Shown: in pieces, positions 6,990-14,154 of the stretch
How positions within the stretch are numbered: the stretch's first letter is position 1
Layout: each line of letters starts with the position of its first letter
Origin: Candidatus Saccharimonadota bacterium
GTDB lineage: Bacteria; Patescibacteriota; Saccharimonadia; Saccharimonadales; Saccharimonadaceae
Reading direction: 5' to 3'
DNA: 18,617 nucleotides
Assembly (NCBI GenBank): GCA_028289185.1
Contig: JAQGGV010000025.1
Location: 1-18,617, forward strand
Made by a program: the position numbers and the translations under genes
Notes under the pieces: model-generated
What the model saw: the letters and a program-made list of their open reading frames with translations, nothing else
The model's database searches: none
What the model was told of the DNA's origin: nothing

Positions 6990-7570
6990 TCCTGCGTGTC
7001 GGAATGTGCTGATTCCGTTTGCGGTGAACTTTGACGGAAGGGGTTAACGTAGCGTTGGCTTGATGTAACTTCAACCTTTTCTTTGACTGCACCTGATTTG
7101 ATAATGATTGCGTCGTCGTTGACCTCGACAATTTGACCGCGATGGACGAGTAATTCATCGTCATTAAAGCTTTTGAGTAGTGGACGTTTGACGACAAGTT
7201 GTTGAATGACAAAACTGTCTATATCGATGACGTAGTCCATTACTTTACCGATTTTTTTCTTGTGATCGTCGATGACTTGCTTGCCCTCGATTTCATAAGC
7301 CAGTTCGTAGATGTCTTTTTGCGTGATAATATCGTCTGGCTCCACGAATTCGTCGCTACTGTCGACAATCATGCCCAGACTACCCATTTCGCGGATGTCC
7401 GCTGTACGCAGGAATGATGGATCGTAATCGAGGTGTTGACCGGAAACCCGATAACCGATGATAGACAAGTTGTGTGGGTTCACAACCGCAACACGCGTCC
7501 GAGCAAGTTCCTTGCCCGTCTGAAGCCCCATGATGGGCATATCAATCAGTTGTGAACCAGTAAGTAGCAT
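6986..7570 (-). CDS. Double PRC-barrel domain protein
   Basis: The 194-residue soluble protein appears to hold two PRC-barrel folds. The first (about 1-80) begins MLLTGSQLIDMPIMGLQTGKE and includes ARTRVAVVNPHNLSIIGYRV. The second (about 87-170) includes GKQVIDDHKKKIGKVMDYVIDIDSF and ends around VNDDAIIIKSG. A Ser/Gln/Thr/Asp-rich tail follows. PRC-barrels occur in photosynthetic reaction centre H subunits, in the rRNA maturation factor RimM, and in many small stand-alone proteins of unknown role. The exact function here is unknown; a scaffolding or RNA/ribosome-related role would be a guess. The start follows a TATACT box by six bases (leaderless). The gene lies downstream of the pilus operon on the same strand but has its own promoter, and is tail-to-tail with recX. 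Confidence 0.8.
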   Translation of the reverse strand: MLLTGSQLIDMPIMGLQTGKELARTRVAVVNPHNLSIIGYRVSGQHLDYDPSFLRTADIREMGSLGMIVDSSDEFVEPDDIITQKDIYELAYEIEGKQVIDDHKKKIGKVMDYVIDIDSFVIQQLVVKRPLLKSFNDDELLVHRGQIVEVNDDAIIIKSGAVKEKVEVTSSQRYVNPFRQSSPQTESAHSDTQD

Positions 7571-7576
7571 ATCTCT

Positions 7577-7582
7577 AGTATA
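7577..7582 (-). promoter_or_regulatory. PRC-barrel gene promoter, leaderless
   Basis: On the minus strand, TATACT (7582-7577) is followed by six bases and ATG 7570, so the mRNA would begin at the start codon. The box lies in the 23-base gap after the pilus operon's last gene. Confidence 0.55.
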
Positions 7583-7593
7583 CAGTCGCCAGT

Positions 7594-7875
7594 CTATTCA
7601 GCAAAAGGATTCGAGCGAGGCGACGGGAGGTCTACGGTTACCGTACTGTTTGTACTATCGTGGAGATTCTTGATTGAATCAATCGTCTTTTGGTCAAAAT
7701 CAGAAATAGTACTGGTTGTGACGATAGGGGTTTCGAATGTCGTTTGGATAACGAGATACATAACGTAGATGCCGGCAGCAAGCACAAGGCCGACTAACGA
7801 CAGAAATATTACGGCGTGGTATTTACCCAAAAAGCCAAGGATGCGTTTGCCTGCGACGTAAAGTTCAGGGCTCAT
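7594..7875 (-). CDS. Small single-pass membrane protein ending the pilus operon (possible PilP analogue)
   Basis: This 93-residue protein has a short N-terminal cytoplasmic segment, one strong membrane helix (about 21-43) and an extracytoplasmic tail of about 50 residues. No known domain is recognised from sequence alone. It is translationally coupled to pilO (ATGA at 7872-7875), so it is almost certainly part of the pilus machine. The C-terminus PSPRSNPFAE resembles the conserved 'R-x-(D/N)-P-F' region that PilP and some PilO/GspC-like proteins carry, and it sits where pilP would be in a pilMNOP operon. It lacks the lipobox and beta domain of true PilP, which also needs an outer membrane secretin that CPR bacteria do not have. 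Homology to PilP is therefore only a suggestion. Confidence 0.7.
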   Translation of the reverse strand: MSPELYVAGKRILGFLGKYHAVIFLSLVGLVLAAGIYVMYLVIQTTFETPIVTTSTISDFDQKTIDSIKNLHDSTNSTVTVDLPSPRSNPFAE

Positions 7876-8501
7876 CGTGTATATACCTCTATAGTTAAGG
7901 CGTTTGGCGATAACTGACCAGTATCCTGATCGAGCTGCATTGATACGCCGGTGATCTCCATTTTTGTCAGGTTCAGCTCGATTGACTTCAGAAAATGCAT
8001 ATAAGCGGAATAGTTGACGTCCTTGGGGAAGGAAATCGTTGCAAGCGTTGCCTTGAGCCCAGACGGTATGGGGGCGGCGCCGGCTGCTGCTGTAGCAGAT
8101 GCGGTCGCAGGGGCGGTTCCAGTAGCACCAGTCTTGGAGGTCGGATCATTGTTGGCGAATGTAAACGTCACAATGGGAAAACCTGCGGCATTCGCATATG
8201 ATGTCAAATCATCAATAATTTGATTCTGGTATTGGTATAATTTTGTATCTGCAACAATGCTTTTGGCACGTGCAATAGCAACCGGATTCTTGTCCATCTC
8301 ACTTTTTAGCTGCTGCAATTTTGCCACGTCCTGAACGCTGGACGCTACGGATACATTATCAGAGCTAACCTCCGTCGCAAATTCTGTAAGTTGATTATGG
8401 ACGAACCAAAAGCCAACGGAACTTGCAAGGATAAGTAATCCGATTGTTGTCATCAACACGATACGCAAGATAGGAGCCGTCAGTTTTAGGTCGGTTTTCA
8501 T
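7872..8501 (-). CDS. pilO: PilO-like type IV pilus assembly protein
   Basis: PilO forms a coiled-coil/ferredoxin-like dimer with PilN in the inner-membrane alignment platform of type IV pili. The 209-residue product has a cytoplasmic basic start (MKTDLKLTAP), one membrane helix (about 11-35), a helical segment to about 100 and a C-terminal alpha/beta domain (about 150-205, with ATISFPKDVNYSAYMHFLKSIE, as in PilO). Between them lies an Ala/Thr/Gly/Pro-rich low-complexity insert at about 121-147. The assignment rests mainly on operon position after pilM-pilN, topology and the FLKSIE..L...EI strand pattern. The gene is coupled by ATGA overlaps both to pilN upstream (8498-8501) and to the small membrane protein gene downstream (7872-7875). 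Confidence 0.82.
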   Translation of the reverse strand: MKTDLKLTAPILRIVLMTTIGLLILASSVGFWFVHNQLTEFATEVSSDNVSVASSVQDVAKLQQLKSEMDKNPVAIARAKSIVADTKLYQYQNQIIDDLTSYANAAGFPIVTFTFANNDPTSKTGATGTAPATASATAAAGAAPIPSGLKATLATISFPKDVNYSAYMHFLKSIELNLTKMEITGVSMQLDQDTGQLSPNALTIEVYTR

Positions 8502-9070
8502 TGGAATGACCCCTGACCATTAAACTTCGCGCTCATACTCACGACGACGGGATACTGTATGGATATCGGTGTTTTGGAACCAAGATCATAGCCGAGCGTG
8601 TTGAAATAGACATTGCTGTATAGTTTTGAGGACTGGAAGTTCTGTTTTACCTGCTCGCCAACGGCATAACTTTTGACGTGCGCCTGGAACTGCGTTTGCT
8701 GGCCAAAGCTAGTTGAACTCAGATTAAGGCTATCCAAAATTGCACCATCTGGCATGAGTTTGGTGATTGCGATGACAACGTCGGTATAGCTGGTGCTATT
8801 GCCGATGATGGCTTTGGCGTAGGTCAAATCGGAACGGTAATCATTGGCCGCTTGCTGGACACCGCTTAGGGACGCAACCTTTTTGTTATTGTCATCAGCC
8901 GTCGAAAATGCCTTTGCTTGGTTCGTATGCAAAATTGCGTAAAACGCCAAACAAAAGGCTGCGAGGATAGCGATCGCAGCAATAGTCATCAGATTGTAGC
9001 GAAGTAGTATGATATTTGTCCGTGCGGCGCGGAAGTCACGCTTTCGTTCCATAGGTAGTAAATTAATCAT
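8498..9070 (-). CDS. pilN: PilN-like type IV pilus assembly protein
   Basis: PilN links the cytoplasmic actin-like PilM to PilO in the pilus alignment complex. The 190-residue product starts MINLLPMERK; the INLLP peptide (2-6) is the conserved PilM-binding motif of PilN. One membrane helix (about 26-48) and a helical then alpha/beta periplasmic-type domain follow (around DVVIAITKLMPDGAILDSLNLSS). An in-frame GTG at 9076 exists, but ATG 9070 gives the canonical N-terminus and an exact ATGA overlap with the pilM stop (9067-9070). Downstream, its TGA overlaps the pilO ATG in the same way. Confidence 0.9.
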   Translation of the reverse strand: MINLLPMERKRDFRAARTNIILLRYNLMTIAAIAILAAFCLAFYAILHTNQAKAFSTADDNNKKVASLSGVQQAANDYRSDLTYAKAIIGNSTSYTDVVIAITKLMPDGAILDSLNLSSTSFGQQTQFQAHVKSYAVGEQVKQNFQSSKLYSNVYFNTLGYDLGSKTPISIQYPVVVSMSAKFNGQGSFQ

Positions 9071-10119
9071 TGCCACATCGCTCCCTTGGGGACATTTGCC
9101 AGGCCAGCAACGCTAATGTAGCGTGATCGGAATTGTTTGGCGGGCTGTGGTAACTCGCCAAAATCAAGTTCTTGCCATGGGTTGGCGGTCCGTGCTGGCA
9201 TAACGAGTTCGTTGGTGAAGTAATCACCGATACCAGGGACGTTACTACCGCTGCCAACGACCAGGACTTGCTCCAGACGACGGTCGTTGCTCAGACGTTC
9301 GTTGTAGTAGCGAATGACTTTGCGAGTTTCGGTGACGATGCCACGCAGTGCAGGGCGCAAAGCAGCAGTGATTTTGGTCTGCTTGGGGCCGGTCGATAGA
9401 CCGTTGAGGACCTTTAGCTGATGAGCGTTTTCTAGGGTAACATTTAACTTTTTAGAAATATCGAGCGTAAAGGTGTTGCCACCGGTTGCGATACCACCAG
9501 TAATTCGGATGGAGCCATCCAGGATTGCGATATCGGTTGTGGCCGCGCCAATGTCGACAATCACACTGGGCAGATATCCCTCCTCGGTTGATTTCAGAAC
9601 CCTGGCGACGGCGTTGATAGCAGGTTCTATCATCGTCACGGTTAGGCCAACGCTTTCACAGGCCATCAGAACAGTATCTACGAGTTTACGCGGTACGGCG
9701 CTCATGATGACAGTGATGACATCCTTTTTGCGGTCAATAATTTCGTAGTCCACATAGAGGAGGGCGATCGGCACTGGAATGTACTGGCCAACCTCTATAG
9801 CAACGGCCTCAGACAAAGTTTTTTCGGCGCTAGCCGGGACGGTAAAGGTACGCGAAAAAGTGCGTGAGGTTGGGATGCCTAAGACGACTTGGTCGCTGGC
9901 CAGGTTGCCGACTAGTTTGCGTTCCAGAAGCGTTTTCAGGCTTTCAAGCAGGTATGCGCCGTCGCCATCAAGCGATTTTTTGATTTGCAGTGGATCAAGA
10001 TCAATAACACCGTAACCGGTGACGAACTGACGATGAATATCAATCGACATGATTTTCATGTCCGTACTACTGATATCAAGACCGATCAGGGGTTTGTCTT
10101 TAAAAAATAATTTACTCAT
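9067..10119 (-). CDS. pilM: PilM, actin-like type IV pilus assembly ATPase
   Basis: PilM is a cytoplasmic ASKHA-fold protein that docks on the PilN N-terminus and helps build the pilus machine. The 350-residue product carries the first phosphate loop as IGLDISSTDMKIM (about 12-24). The SHS2-type 1C subdomain follows (LGIPTSRTFSRTFTVPA, VEVGQYIPVPI-like), then the second phosphate loop VIVDIGAATTDIAI, and the adenosine-binding VLVVGSGSNVPGI. The frame is open to a GTG at 10128, but ATG 10119 (MSKLFFKDK) fits the family better. A TGG-TACAAT extended -10 lies 26 bases upstream, so pilMNO and the last gene may have their own promoter in addition to read-through from pilBC. Confidence 0.94.
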   Translation of the reverse strand: MSKLFFKDKPLIGLDISSTDMKIMSIDIHRQFVTGYGVIDLDPLQIKKSLDGDGAYLLESLKTLLERKLVGNLASDQVVLGIPTSRTFSRTFTVPASAEKTLSEAVAIEVGQYIPVPIALLYVDYEIIDRKKDVITVIMSAVPRKLVDTVLMACESVGLTVTMIEPAINAVARVLKSTEEGYLPSVIVDIGAATTDIAILDGSIRITGGIATGGNTFTLDISKKLNVTLENAHQLKVLNGLSTGPKQTKITAALRPALRGIVTETRKVIRYYNERLSNDRRLEQVLVVGSGSNVPGIGDYFTNELVMPARTANPWQELDFGELPQPAKQFRSRYISVAGLANVPKGAMWQ

Positions 10120-10145
10120 GATGCCCACACGCGGTTTCTGCTGTC

Positions 10146-10154
10146 ATTGTACCA
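10146..10154 (-). promoter_or_regulatory. Possible internal promoter for pilMNO
   Basis: In the 52-base gap between pilC and pilM, TGG (10154-10152) precedes TACAAT (10151-10146) on the minus strand, an extended -10. It would give a leader of about 20 bases before ATG 10119. No -35 element is apparent. Confidence 0.42.
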
Positions 10155-10171
10155 AACCATAAGGGTTATGC

Positions 10172-11398
10172 CTATCCCTTTATATTCTGCGCAAGGCTGG
10201 CAATTGGTGACATGACACTTGCGGCAATCAGACCGACGGCGCTACCCATGATGACAATCATGATAGGCTCGATAATCGAGCTCAGGCTGTTGATGGCAGT
10301 ATCGACTTCCTCTTCGTAGAATTCTGCGACTTTAATCAATACCGTATCTGTCTGGCCGGTTTCCTCGCCAACGGCAAGCATCTGAGACACGATTGGCGGA
10401 TACAATCCTTCTTCGTCCAACACCTTTGAAAGTTGCTGGCCGTTTTTGACCTTTTCGACGGCGTTAATCAATGATTCCTCGTAGATAACATTACCAAGTG
10501 CATGGGCGGTGACGGTCATTGATTCGATGATAGAAACGCCGGCACCATTGAGAGCAGAGAACGTTCGGGCGAAACGCGCTACGATAACCTTGCGGATGAT
10601 GCCCTTGACGGCGGGAACTCTGAGGACGATGAAGTGGAATTGTTTGCGACCCTTGGGAGTTTTGATGTAGCGCAGCAGTAGGAACATACAACCGAAGGCT
10701 ACGGGAATAACGATAAACCACCATGCCAGGATAAATTTACTGATACCAATCATGATTTGAGTAATAACAGGCAATTTGGCATCGGGGCCACCCAGGCTTG
10801 TCAAAATGCCGGCAATCTGTGGAATGACAAACAACATCAAGCCAAAGAACGCGACGACCGTGATAAACATTAGCACCATCGGATAGGTCATGGCGCCCTT
10901 TACCTTTTTTCGAATGGTGGCGTTCTTTTCCTGTTGCAGGGCCAGACGTTTGAGAATTTCATCGAGGATACCAGCAGCCTCGCCGGCACGAACCATGTTT
11001 ACATAGACATCGCTAAAGGTTCCAGGATGTTTGGCGAGGGCGTCACCCAGTGCATCTCCGGCTTCGACGTCCGTTACAATCTCACTCAGAATTTTCTTGA
11101 GAGCTGGGCTTTCACTGTGTTCACCGAGGGCGTTTAATGATCGCATCAGCGGCACACCAGCACCAACCATGGCACTAAGTTGCCGGGTAAAGATGACAAG
11201 ATCATCCGATTTGACCTTGGACGGGTTGAGCAGCTTATCGATAAATGAAGTGCCGACTTTGCTGGGGCTAACACTCAGCGGGCGAAGGTTTTGCTTTTTG
11301 AGTGCCTGCAGAACACCGGCTTCGTCCATGGCCTCCATGACGCCCTTGGTCGTCTTTTTGCCATCGTTGCTGGTCGCTGTGTATTGAAATTGTGGCAT
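10172..11398 (-). CDS. pilC: PilC, type IV pilus inner-membrane platform protein
   Basis: PilC (GspF family) is the rotating membrane platform that couples the PilB motor to pilin insertion. The 408-residue length is typical. It contains two T2SSF domains, one at about 67-190 (FTRQLSAMVGAGVPLMRSLNAL) and one at about 270-395 (FARTFSALNGAGVSIIESM), with membrane helices near 170-195, 215-240 and 375-400. The conserved GEETGQTD loop is in the second repeat. The gene starts one base after the pilB stop (TAA-T-ATG) with a ribosome binding site AAGGAA overlapping the end of pilB, so the two are translationally linked. Confidence 0.96.
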   Translation of the reverse strand: MPQFQYTATSNDGKKTTKGVMEAMDEAGVLQALKKQNLRPLSVSPSKVGTSFIDKLLNPSKVKSDDLVIFTRQLSAMVGAGVPLMRSLNALGEHSESPALKKILSEIVTDVEAGDALGDALAKHPGTFSDVYVNMVRAGEAAGILDEILKRLALQQEKNATIRKKVKGAMTYPMVLMFITVVAFFGLMLFVIPQIAGILTSLGGPDAKLPVITQIMIGISKFILAWWFIVIPVAFGCMFLLLRYIKTPKGRKQFHFIVLRVPAVKGIIRKVIVARFARTFSALNGAGVSIIESMTVTAHALGNVIYEESLINAVEKVKNGQQLSKVLDEEGLYPPIVSQMLAVGEETGQTDTVLIKVAEFYEEEVDTAINSLSSIIEPIMIVIMGSAVGLIAASVMSPIASLAQNIKG

Positions 11399-11399
11399 A

Positions 11400-13184
11400 T
11401 TATTCCTTGGTTACCCTTAGGACTTCTTCGACGGTCGTTTCACCACGCAGAGCTTTGACTAGTCCATCGGTTTGCATAGTCAGCATACCATCGGCAATTG
11501 CCTGTATCTGTAGCTGCATGCTCGTTGCATTAGATGTGATAAGTTGCTGAATCTTTGTGGTATTGTTCAGGACCTCATAAATACCGATGCGGCCCTTAAA
11601 CCCATCGTGCCTACCGTTCTCATCCTCGTATTCACCAGGTTTGTACAAGACTTTGATGCCAGTTGGGTCGGTGCTGAGTGGTGCGTTACCGCCAATACCA
11701 GCGGCGGCTGCTTGCTTCTCAAGTTCATGGATAACGGCAAAGTTTTGATCTGGCTTGAGATTGAACAGCTTCAGGATGGCCGCCTTTTCTTCCTCCGTTG
11801 GTGTGTATGCTTTGCGGGTGTTTTTGTCCAATCGACGGACAAGGCGCTGACCGATGATAGAGCGAATGGTGCTGGCTATCAGGAAAGGCTCGATGTCCAT
11901 ATCGAGCAGACGCGGCAAAGCAGTCGCGGCATTGTTGGTGTGTAGTGTGCTAAAGACCAAGTGTCCCGTCAAAGCCGCCTGGACCGCTAGGTTGGCCGTC
12001 TCGCCGTCACGGATCTCCCCAATCATGATGATGTTCGGATCTTGACGTAGGAGCGCGCGCAGGCCACCAGCAAAGGTCATGCCAGCCGCGTCATTGGTCT
12101 GCGTTTGGTTGACGCCCTTAATGCGATACTCGACCGGGTCTTCGATAGTACTGATATTGACGTCAGGTTTGTTCAACCGCGACAACGAGCTAAACAGACT
12201 GGTCGATTTACCACTACCGGTCGGACCGGTAATCAGAATCATGCCATGCGGTTGGCTGATGGCCTCGGTGAGGGATTTCATGGCATAGCCCCAATAGCCC
12301 AGCTCATCCAAACCGACAGCCTGGTTAGACTCGTCCAAAATACGCATGACGACCTTTTCGCCATCGGTAATCGGCAGCGTGCTGACACGTAGGGCATACT
12401 GCTTGCCACCAACGTTGACCTTGAAACGACCGTCCTGTGGCACGCGACGTTCGTCGATCTTTAGGTTACTCAGGATTTTAATACGACTGATAAGCGCTGG
12501 GTGAACGGCGCGGGGCAGGCGGTTGACTTCCTTGAGCACACCGTCGATGCGGTAGCGAATCTGCACGAAGTCCTCGCGCGGCTCGATGTGGATATCGCTG
12601 GCGTTAGAGCGGATGGCGTATTCAAGTAGCAGGTTAACGGTCTGGGCAATTGGTGAGCTTTCACTGACATCCTCGTCCTTGACAGCGTCTGCGGTCGAAG
12701 CAGACTGTGCCGTCTGAATGTCGATGACCTCCGATAGTTCCTTGTCGACGTCGCTATGATATTTATCGAGTGCGGCCTGAATGTTGGCGTGCGCAGCGAT
12801 ATACGTTTTGGTGTTTTCACCGATCTGTTTCTGGATAAAGTCGACGGCCTGAACATCGTCAGGGTCTTCCATTGCCAGATGTTGCATACCTTTCGCATCA
12901 ATATTAAAGAGTACGGCGTTATATTGGCGGGCGATTCGTTCAGGGATTTTCCTGAGTGTGTCGAGCGGGATTGTTTTGGGATCAAGTTCGGCATAGGGGA
13001 TACCACTGTACTCAGCAAAAAGTTTTGTCAGCGCCACATCGTCGATGAGTTTTTTCTCGACAATAACTGCCTGCATCGGCTTATGAAGAGAAAGGCTCTC
13101 GTTCTTGACGGCAGCAATATCTTCCTTTTTAAAGCGCTGACTTTGGGTCAGCAGCTTTTCCAATGTCCCATCCGATATATGCAT
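11400..13184 (-). CDS. pilB: PilB/GspE-type pilus extension ATPase lacking the zinc cysteines
   Basis: PilB is the hexameric cytoplasmic ATPase that powers pilus extension. The 594-residue product has an N-terminal MshEN/GspE_N region (about 5-145) and an Ala/Ser/Asp linker (150-178). The ATPase core follows, with Walker A GPTGSGKST (320-328), Asp box STIEDPVEYRI (345-355), Walker B IIMIGEIRD (385-393) and His box TGHLVFSTLHTN (406-417). Unusually, there is no cysteine anywhere in the protein. The CxxC...CxxC zinc site that normally follows 'QRLVRRL' is absent and replaced by RRLDKNTRKAY (450-460) and a Gly/Ala-rich loop (about 490-528) before GRIGIYEVL. The start ATG 13184 has a very short leader and no ribosome binding site. 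It is divergent from tsaE and the first gene of the pilus operon. Confidence 0.96.
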   Translation of the reverse strand: MHISDGTLEKLLTQSQRFKKEDIAAVKNESLSLHKPMQAVIVEKKLIDDVALTKLFAEYSGIPYAELDPKTIPLDTLRKIPERIARQYNAVLFNIDAKGMQHLAMEDPDDVQAVDFIQKQIGENTKTYIAAHANIQAALDKYHSDVDKELSEVIDIQTAQSASTADAVKDEDVSESSPIAQTVNLLLEYAIRSNASDIHIEPREDFVQIRYRIDGVLKEVNRLPRAVHPALISRIKILSNLKIDERRVPQDGRFKVNVGGKQYALRVSTLPITDGEKVVMRILDESNQAVGLDELGYWGYAMKSLTEAISQPHGMILITGPTGSGKSTSLFSSLSRLNKPDVNISTIEDPVEYRIKGVNQTQTNDAAGMTFAGGLRALLRQDPNIIMIGEIRDGETANLAVQAALTGHLVFSTLHTNNAATALPRLLDMDIEPFLIASTIRSIIGQRLVRRLDKNTRKAYTPTEEEKAAILKLFNLKPDQNFAVIHELEKQAAAAGIGGNAPLSTDPTGIKVLYKPGEYEDENGRHDGFKGRIGIYEVLNNTTKIQQLITSNATSMQLQIQAIADGMLTMQTDGLVKALRGETTVEEVLRVTKE

Positions 13185-13197
13185 AAGCTTAAGGACT

Positions 13198-13203
13198 ATT
13201 GTA
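13198..13203 (-). promoter_or_regulatory. pilB operon promoter -10
   Basis: TACAAT (13203-13198, minus strand) lies 13 bases before ATG 13184, giving a predicted leader of about six to seven bases, close to leaderless. A weak TGGCAA (13226-13221) lies 17 bases upstream as a possible -35. The promoter sits back to back with that of tsaE in an 84-base gap. Confidence 0.45.
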
Positions 13204-13254
13204 ATTGAGACATAGGTAAATTGCCAGAGCTTTTTAACAGAGGAAAAAGTAGGG

Positions 13255-13260
13255 TATAAT
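13255..13260 (+). promoter_or_regulatory. tsaE promoter, leaderless
   Basis: A perfect TATAAT (13255-13260) lies eight bases before ATG 13269, so the transcript would start within about two bases of the start codon. The AGAGGAAAAAG upstream of the box cannot serve as a ribosome binding site for this mRNA. Confidence 0.6.
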
Positions 13261-13268
13261 GACTGGCA

Positions 13269-13721
13269 ATGATAGAGGTAAAGAGCGAGACAGAAATGCA
13301 GCAGTTTGGCGAGCGTCTGGGCAGCGTCATCGTCGGTGGTGAAGTGCTGGAGCTAGCCGGTGACGTCGGGGCTGGCAAAACGACCCTTGTGCGCGGGATT
13401 GCTCGTGGTATGGGTATCGACGAGGCTATTCAGAGCCCAAGTTTTACCATTAATCGTGTTTACGACGCCCCGGATGGTCGTCGACTTGTACACTACGACT
13501 TTTACCGCCTCGCTGACCCCGGTATTATGCGCGACGAATTGCAGGAAACGCTTGGTGACAAGCAAGTAGTCGTAGTGATTGAGTGGGCTGGGACAGTCGA
13601 GCAGACCCTCCCTGTCGATCGATTAACCATCTTGATAACGTCACCAGCCGAGAACGAGCGACATCTGGAACTAACAGCAGGTGGTGAGGTTAGTCAGAAA
13701 CTAGCAGAGGCATGTGCATGA
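13269..13721 (+). CDS. tsaE: TsaE, t6A-modification ATPase
   Basis: TsaE is the P-loop ATPase that, with TsaB and TsaD, supports threonylcarbamoylation of A37 in ANN-decoding tRNAs. The 150-residue product has Walker A GDVGAGKT at 31-38, the switch region SPSFTI at 56-61, HYDFYRL at 75-81 and the Walker B-like VVVIEWAG at 101-108, all standard for TsaE. Length is normal. Its TGA overlaps the tsaB ATG (ATGA at 13718-13721), indicating coupled translation. TsaD and TsaC are not in the window. Confidence 0.96.
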   Translation: MIEVKSETEMQQFGERLGSVIVGGEVLELAGDVGAGKTTLVRGIARGMGIDEAIQSPSFTINRVYDAPDGRRLVHYDFYRLADPGIMRDELQETLGDKQVVVVIEWAGTVEQTLPVDRLTILITSPAENERHLELTAGGEVSQKLAEACA

Positions 13722-14104
13722 TTTTGCTGCTTGATTCCTCGACACCGCTTTGCCGGCTGACAGTTGTCGACGGTGAACAACGTCATGACTATGAGTGGCA
13801 GGCTGATCGGCAACTTGCCAAGGGATTACTCGGTTGGCTGAATGACAGGTTGGGCGAGCAGGGTAAAACGTGGCAGGATATAACGGGTATTGGTGTGATG
13901 CAGGGGCCGGGTAGCTTCACGGGTCTGAGGATTGGTCTGACAGTTATGAATACACTTGCTGATAGCCTGCGGATTCCGATTGTTGGAACACAAGGCGAAA
14001 ACTGGCGTGACGACGCAATCAGTGAACTTTTGAGTGGCCATAATCAACAGATTGTACTCCCCTATTATGACCGCGATGCAAATATAACAACACCACGAAA
14101 ATAA
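13718..14104 (+). CDS. tsaB: Short TsaB-like protein (N-terminal ASKHA domain only)
   Basis: TsaB is a pseudo-kinase that dimerises with TsaD in the t6A complex. The N-terminal half is clear: MILLLDSSTPLCRLTVVDG at 1-19 and the dimer-interface motif GPGSFTGLRIG at 63-73, followed by PIVGTQGENW. The protein then ends at 128 residues with PYYDRDANITTPRK, whereas bacterial TsaB is usually about 220-240. The frame is closed by a normal TAA and the next gene is 147 bases away, so this looks like a genuine short form, not a frameshift. An ATG at 13712 is also in frame. ATG 13718 is preferred because it makes the ATGA overlap with tsaE and has AGAGG (13706-13710) at a good distance. Confidence 0.88.
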   Translation: MILLLDSSTPLCRLTVVDGEQRHDYEWQADRQLAKGLLGWLNDRLGEQGKTWQDITGIGVMQGPGSFTGLRIGLTVMNTLADSLRIPIVGTQGENWRDDAISELLSGHNQQIVLPYYDRDANITTPRK

Positions 14105-14148
14105 ACTTGCGCAGGCGTGTGATTCGGCGCTACAATAGATATAGTTTG

Positions 14149-14154
14149 TATAAT
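14149..14154 (+). promoter_or_regulatory. rny promoter -10 and leader
   Basis: A perfect TATAAT (14149-14154) predicts a start near 14161 and a leader of about 90 bases before rny at 14252. A second box, TACAAT (14131-14136), lies just upstream. The leader holds a ten-codon reading frame (14182-14211, no ribosome binding site) and ends in a good Shine-Dalgarno sequence, AAGGA (14241-14245), six bases before the ATG. Confidence 0.5.

Noticed and set aside
10157..10180. Possible terminator at the end of pilC (AAGGG / CCCTT)
   Set aside because: Only five pairs with a ten-base loop and no T-run on the minus strand; it more likely occurs by chance.
12756..13208. 150-codon plus-strand open frame antisense to pilB
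   Set aside because: PilB is unambiguous on the other strand through this region; the antisense frame shows no domain and has no promoter or ribosome binding site.
13712..14104. tsaB as a frameshifted pseudogene
   Set aside because: The N-terminal domain is intact, the end is a clean stop, and the bases after it show promoter elements rather than the missing C-terminal half in another frame.
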